From: CAG-582 sp964551965
Lineage (GTDB): Bacteria; Bacillota_I; Bacilli_A; RF39; UBA660
Direction of reading: 5' to 3'
NCBI GenBank assembly: GCA_964551965.1
Contig: CAZKFB010000021.1
Coordinates: 1-19,984 of the forward strand
DNA: 19,984 nt
Shown here: positions 19,938 through 19,984 of the stretch, one piece after another
How positions within the stretch are numbered: position 1 is the first letter of the stretch
How the letters are laid out: every line of letters begins with the position of its first letter
Made by a program: the position numbers and the translations under genes
Notes under the pieces: generated by a model
The model's database searches: none
What the model was told of the DNA's origin: nothing
Seen by the model: the letters and a program-made list of their open reading frames with translations, nothing else

Positions 19938-19984
<47 letters not shown>

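Overview
The window looks like a piece of an uncultured, gut-type, low-GC Bacilli/Mollicutes-like bacterium (RF39 or Mycoplasmatota style). The clues are the AT-rich base composition, an SMC protein of mollicute length (982 aa against about 1,180 in Bacillus), BspA-type 26-residue surface repeats, and lipoproteins with short leaders. The standard genetic code fits: tryptophan is TGG wherever I checked, no long gene is interrupted by TGA, and genes end just before recognisable terminators. None of the 15 complete genes stops at TGA (11 TAA, 4 TAG). This placement is inference from gene content; no marker phylogeny could be run.

Layout, left to right. (1) 1-3122, minus strand: a BspA-like repeat protein cut by the left edge, a small lipoprotein, and a Glt-type amino acid:cation symporter. 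(2) 3183-5687, minus strand: an operon of two uncharacterised genes, a 102-aa acidic protein and a roughly 726-aa helical, P/E-repeat membrane protein interrupted by a 100-N assembly gap. (3) 5840-9442, minus strand: rnc-smc, tightly coupled. (4) 9547-11330, plus strand, divergent from rnc: a ZnuA-like lipoprotein that has lost its histidine ligands, overlapping a DHH phosphoesterase gene. (5) 11416-11506: tRNA-Ser(GCU) with a perfect consensus promoter and its own terminator. (6) 11574-17112, minus strand: a surface-protein group made of a membrane-anchored transglutaminase-like protein, an arylsulfotransferase-family protein and a very large prepilin-like protein. (7) 17186-17697: divergent small genes, a zinc-ribbon membrane protein and a 67-aa basic protein, with overlapping promoters. 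(8) 17711-19609, minus strand: an operon of two glycosyltransferases (GT4 and GT2). (9) 19840-19984, plus strand: tRNA-Lys(CUU), then tRNA-Ile(GAU) cut by the right edge.

Housekeeping functions (RNA processing, chromosome organisation, nucleotide or RNA turnover, tRNAs) therefore alternate with a large cell-surface component: adhesin repeats, lipoproteins, a giant prepilin-like protein, a transglutaminase-like protein, a sulfotransferase-like protein and glycosyltransferases. Most transcription units are short and end in hairpins that overlap the stop codon. Several promoters carry an extended -10 (TGn) element. I found no CRISPR array, insertion sequence, phage gene or obvious defence system. 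The most interesting unknowns are the P/E-repeat protein operon beside smc, the ligand-less ZnuA-like lipoprotein, the giant prepilin-like/arylsulfotransferase pair, and the absence of TGA stops.
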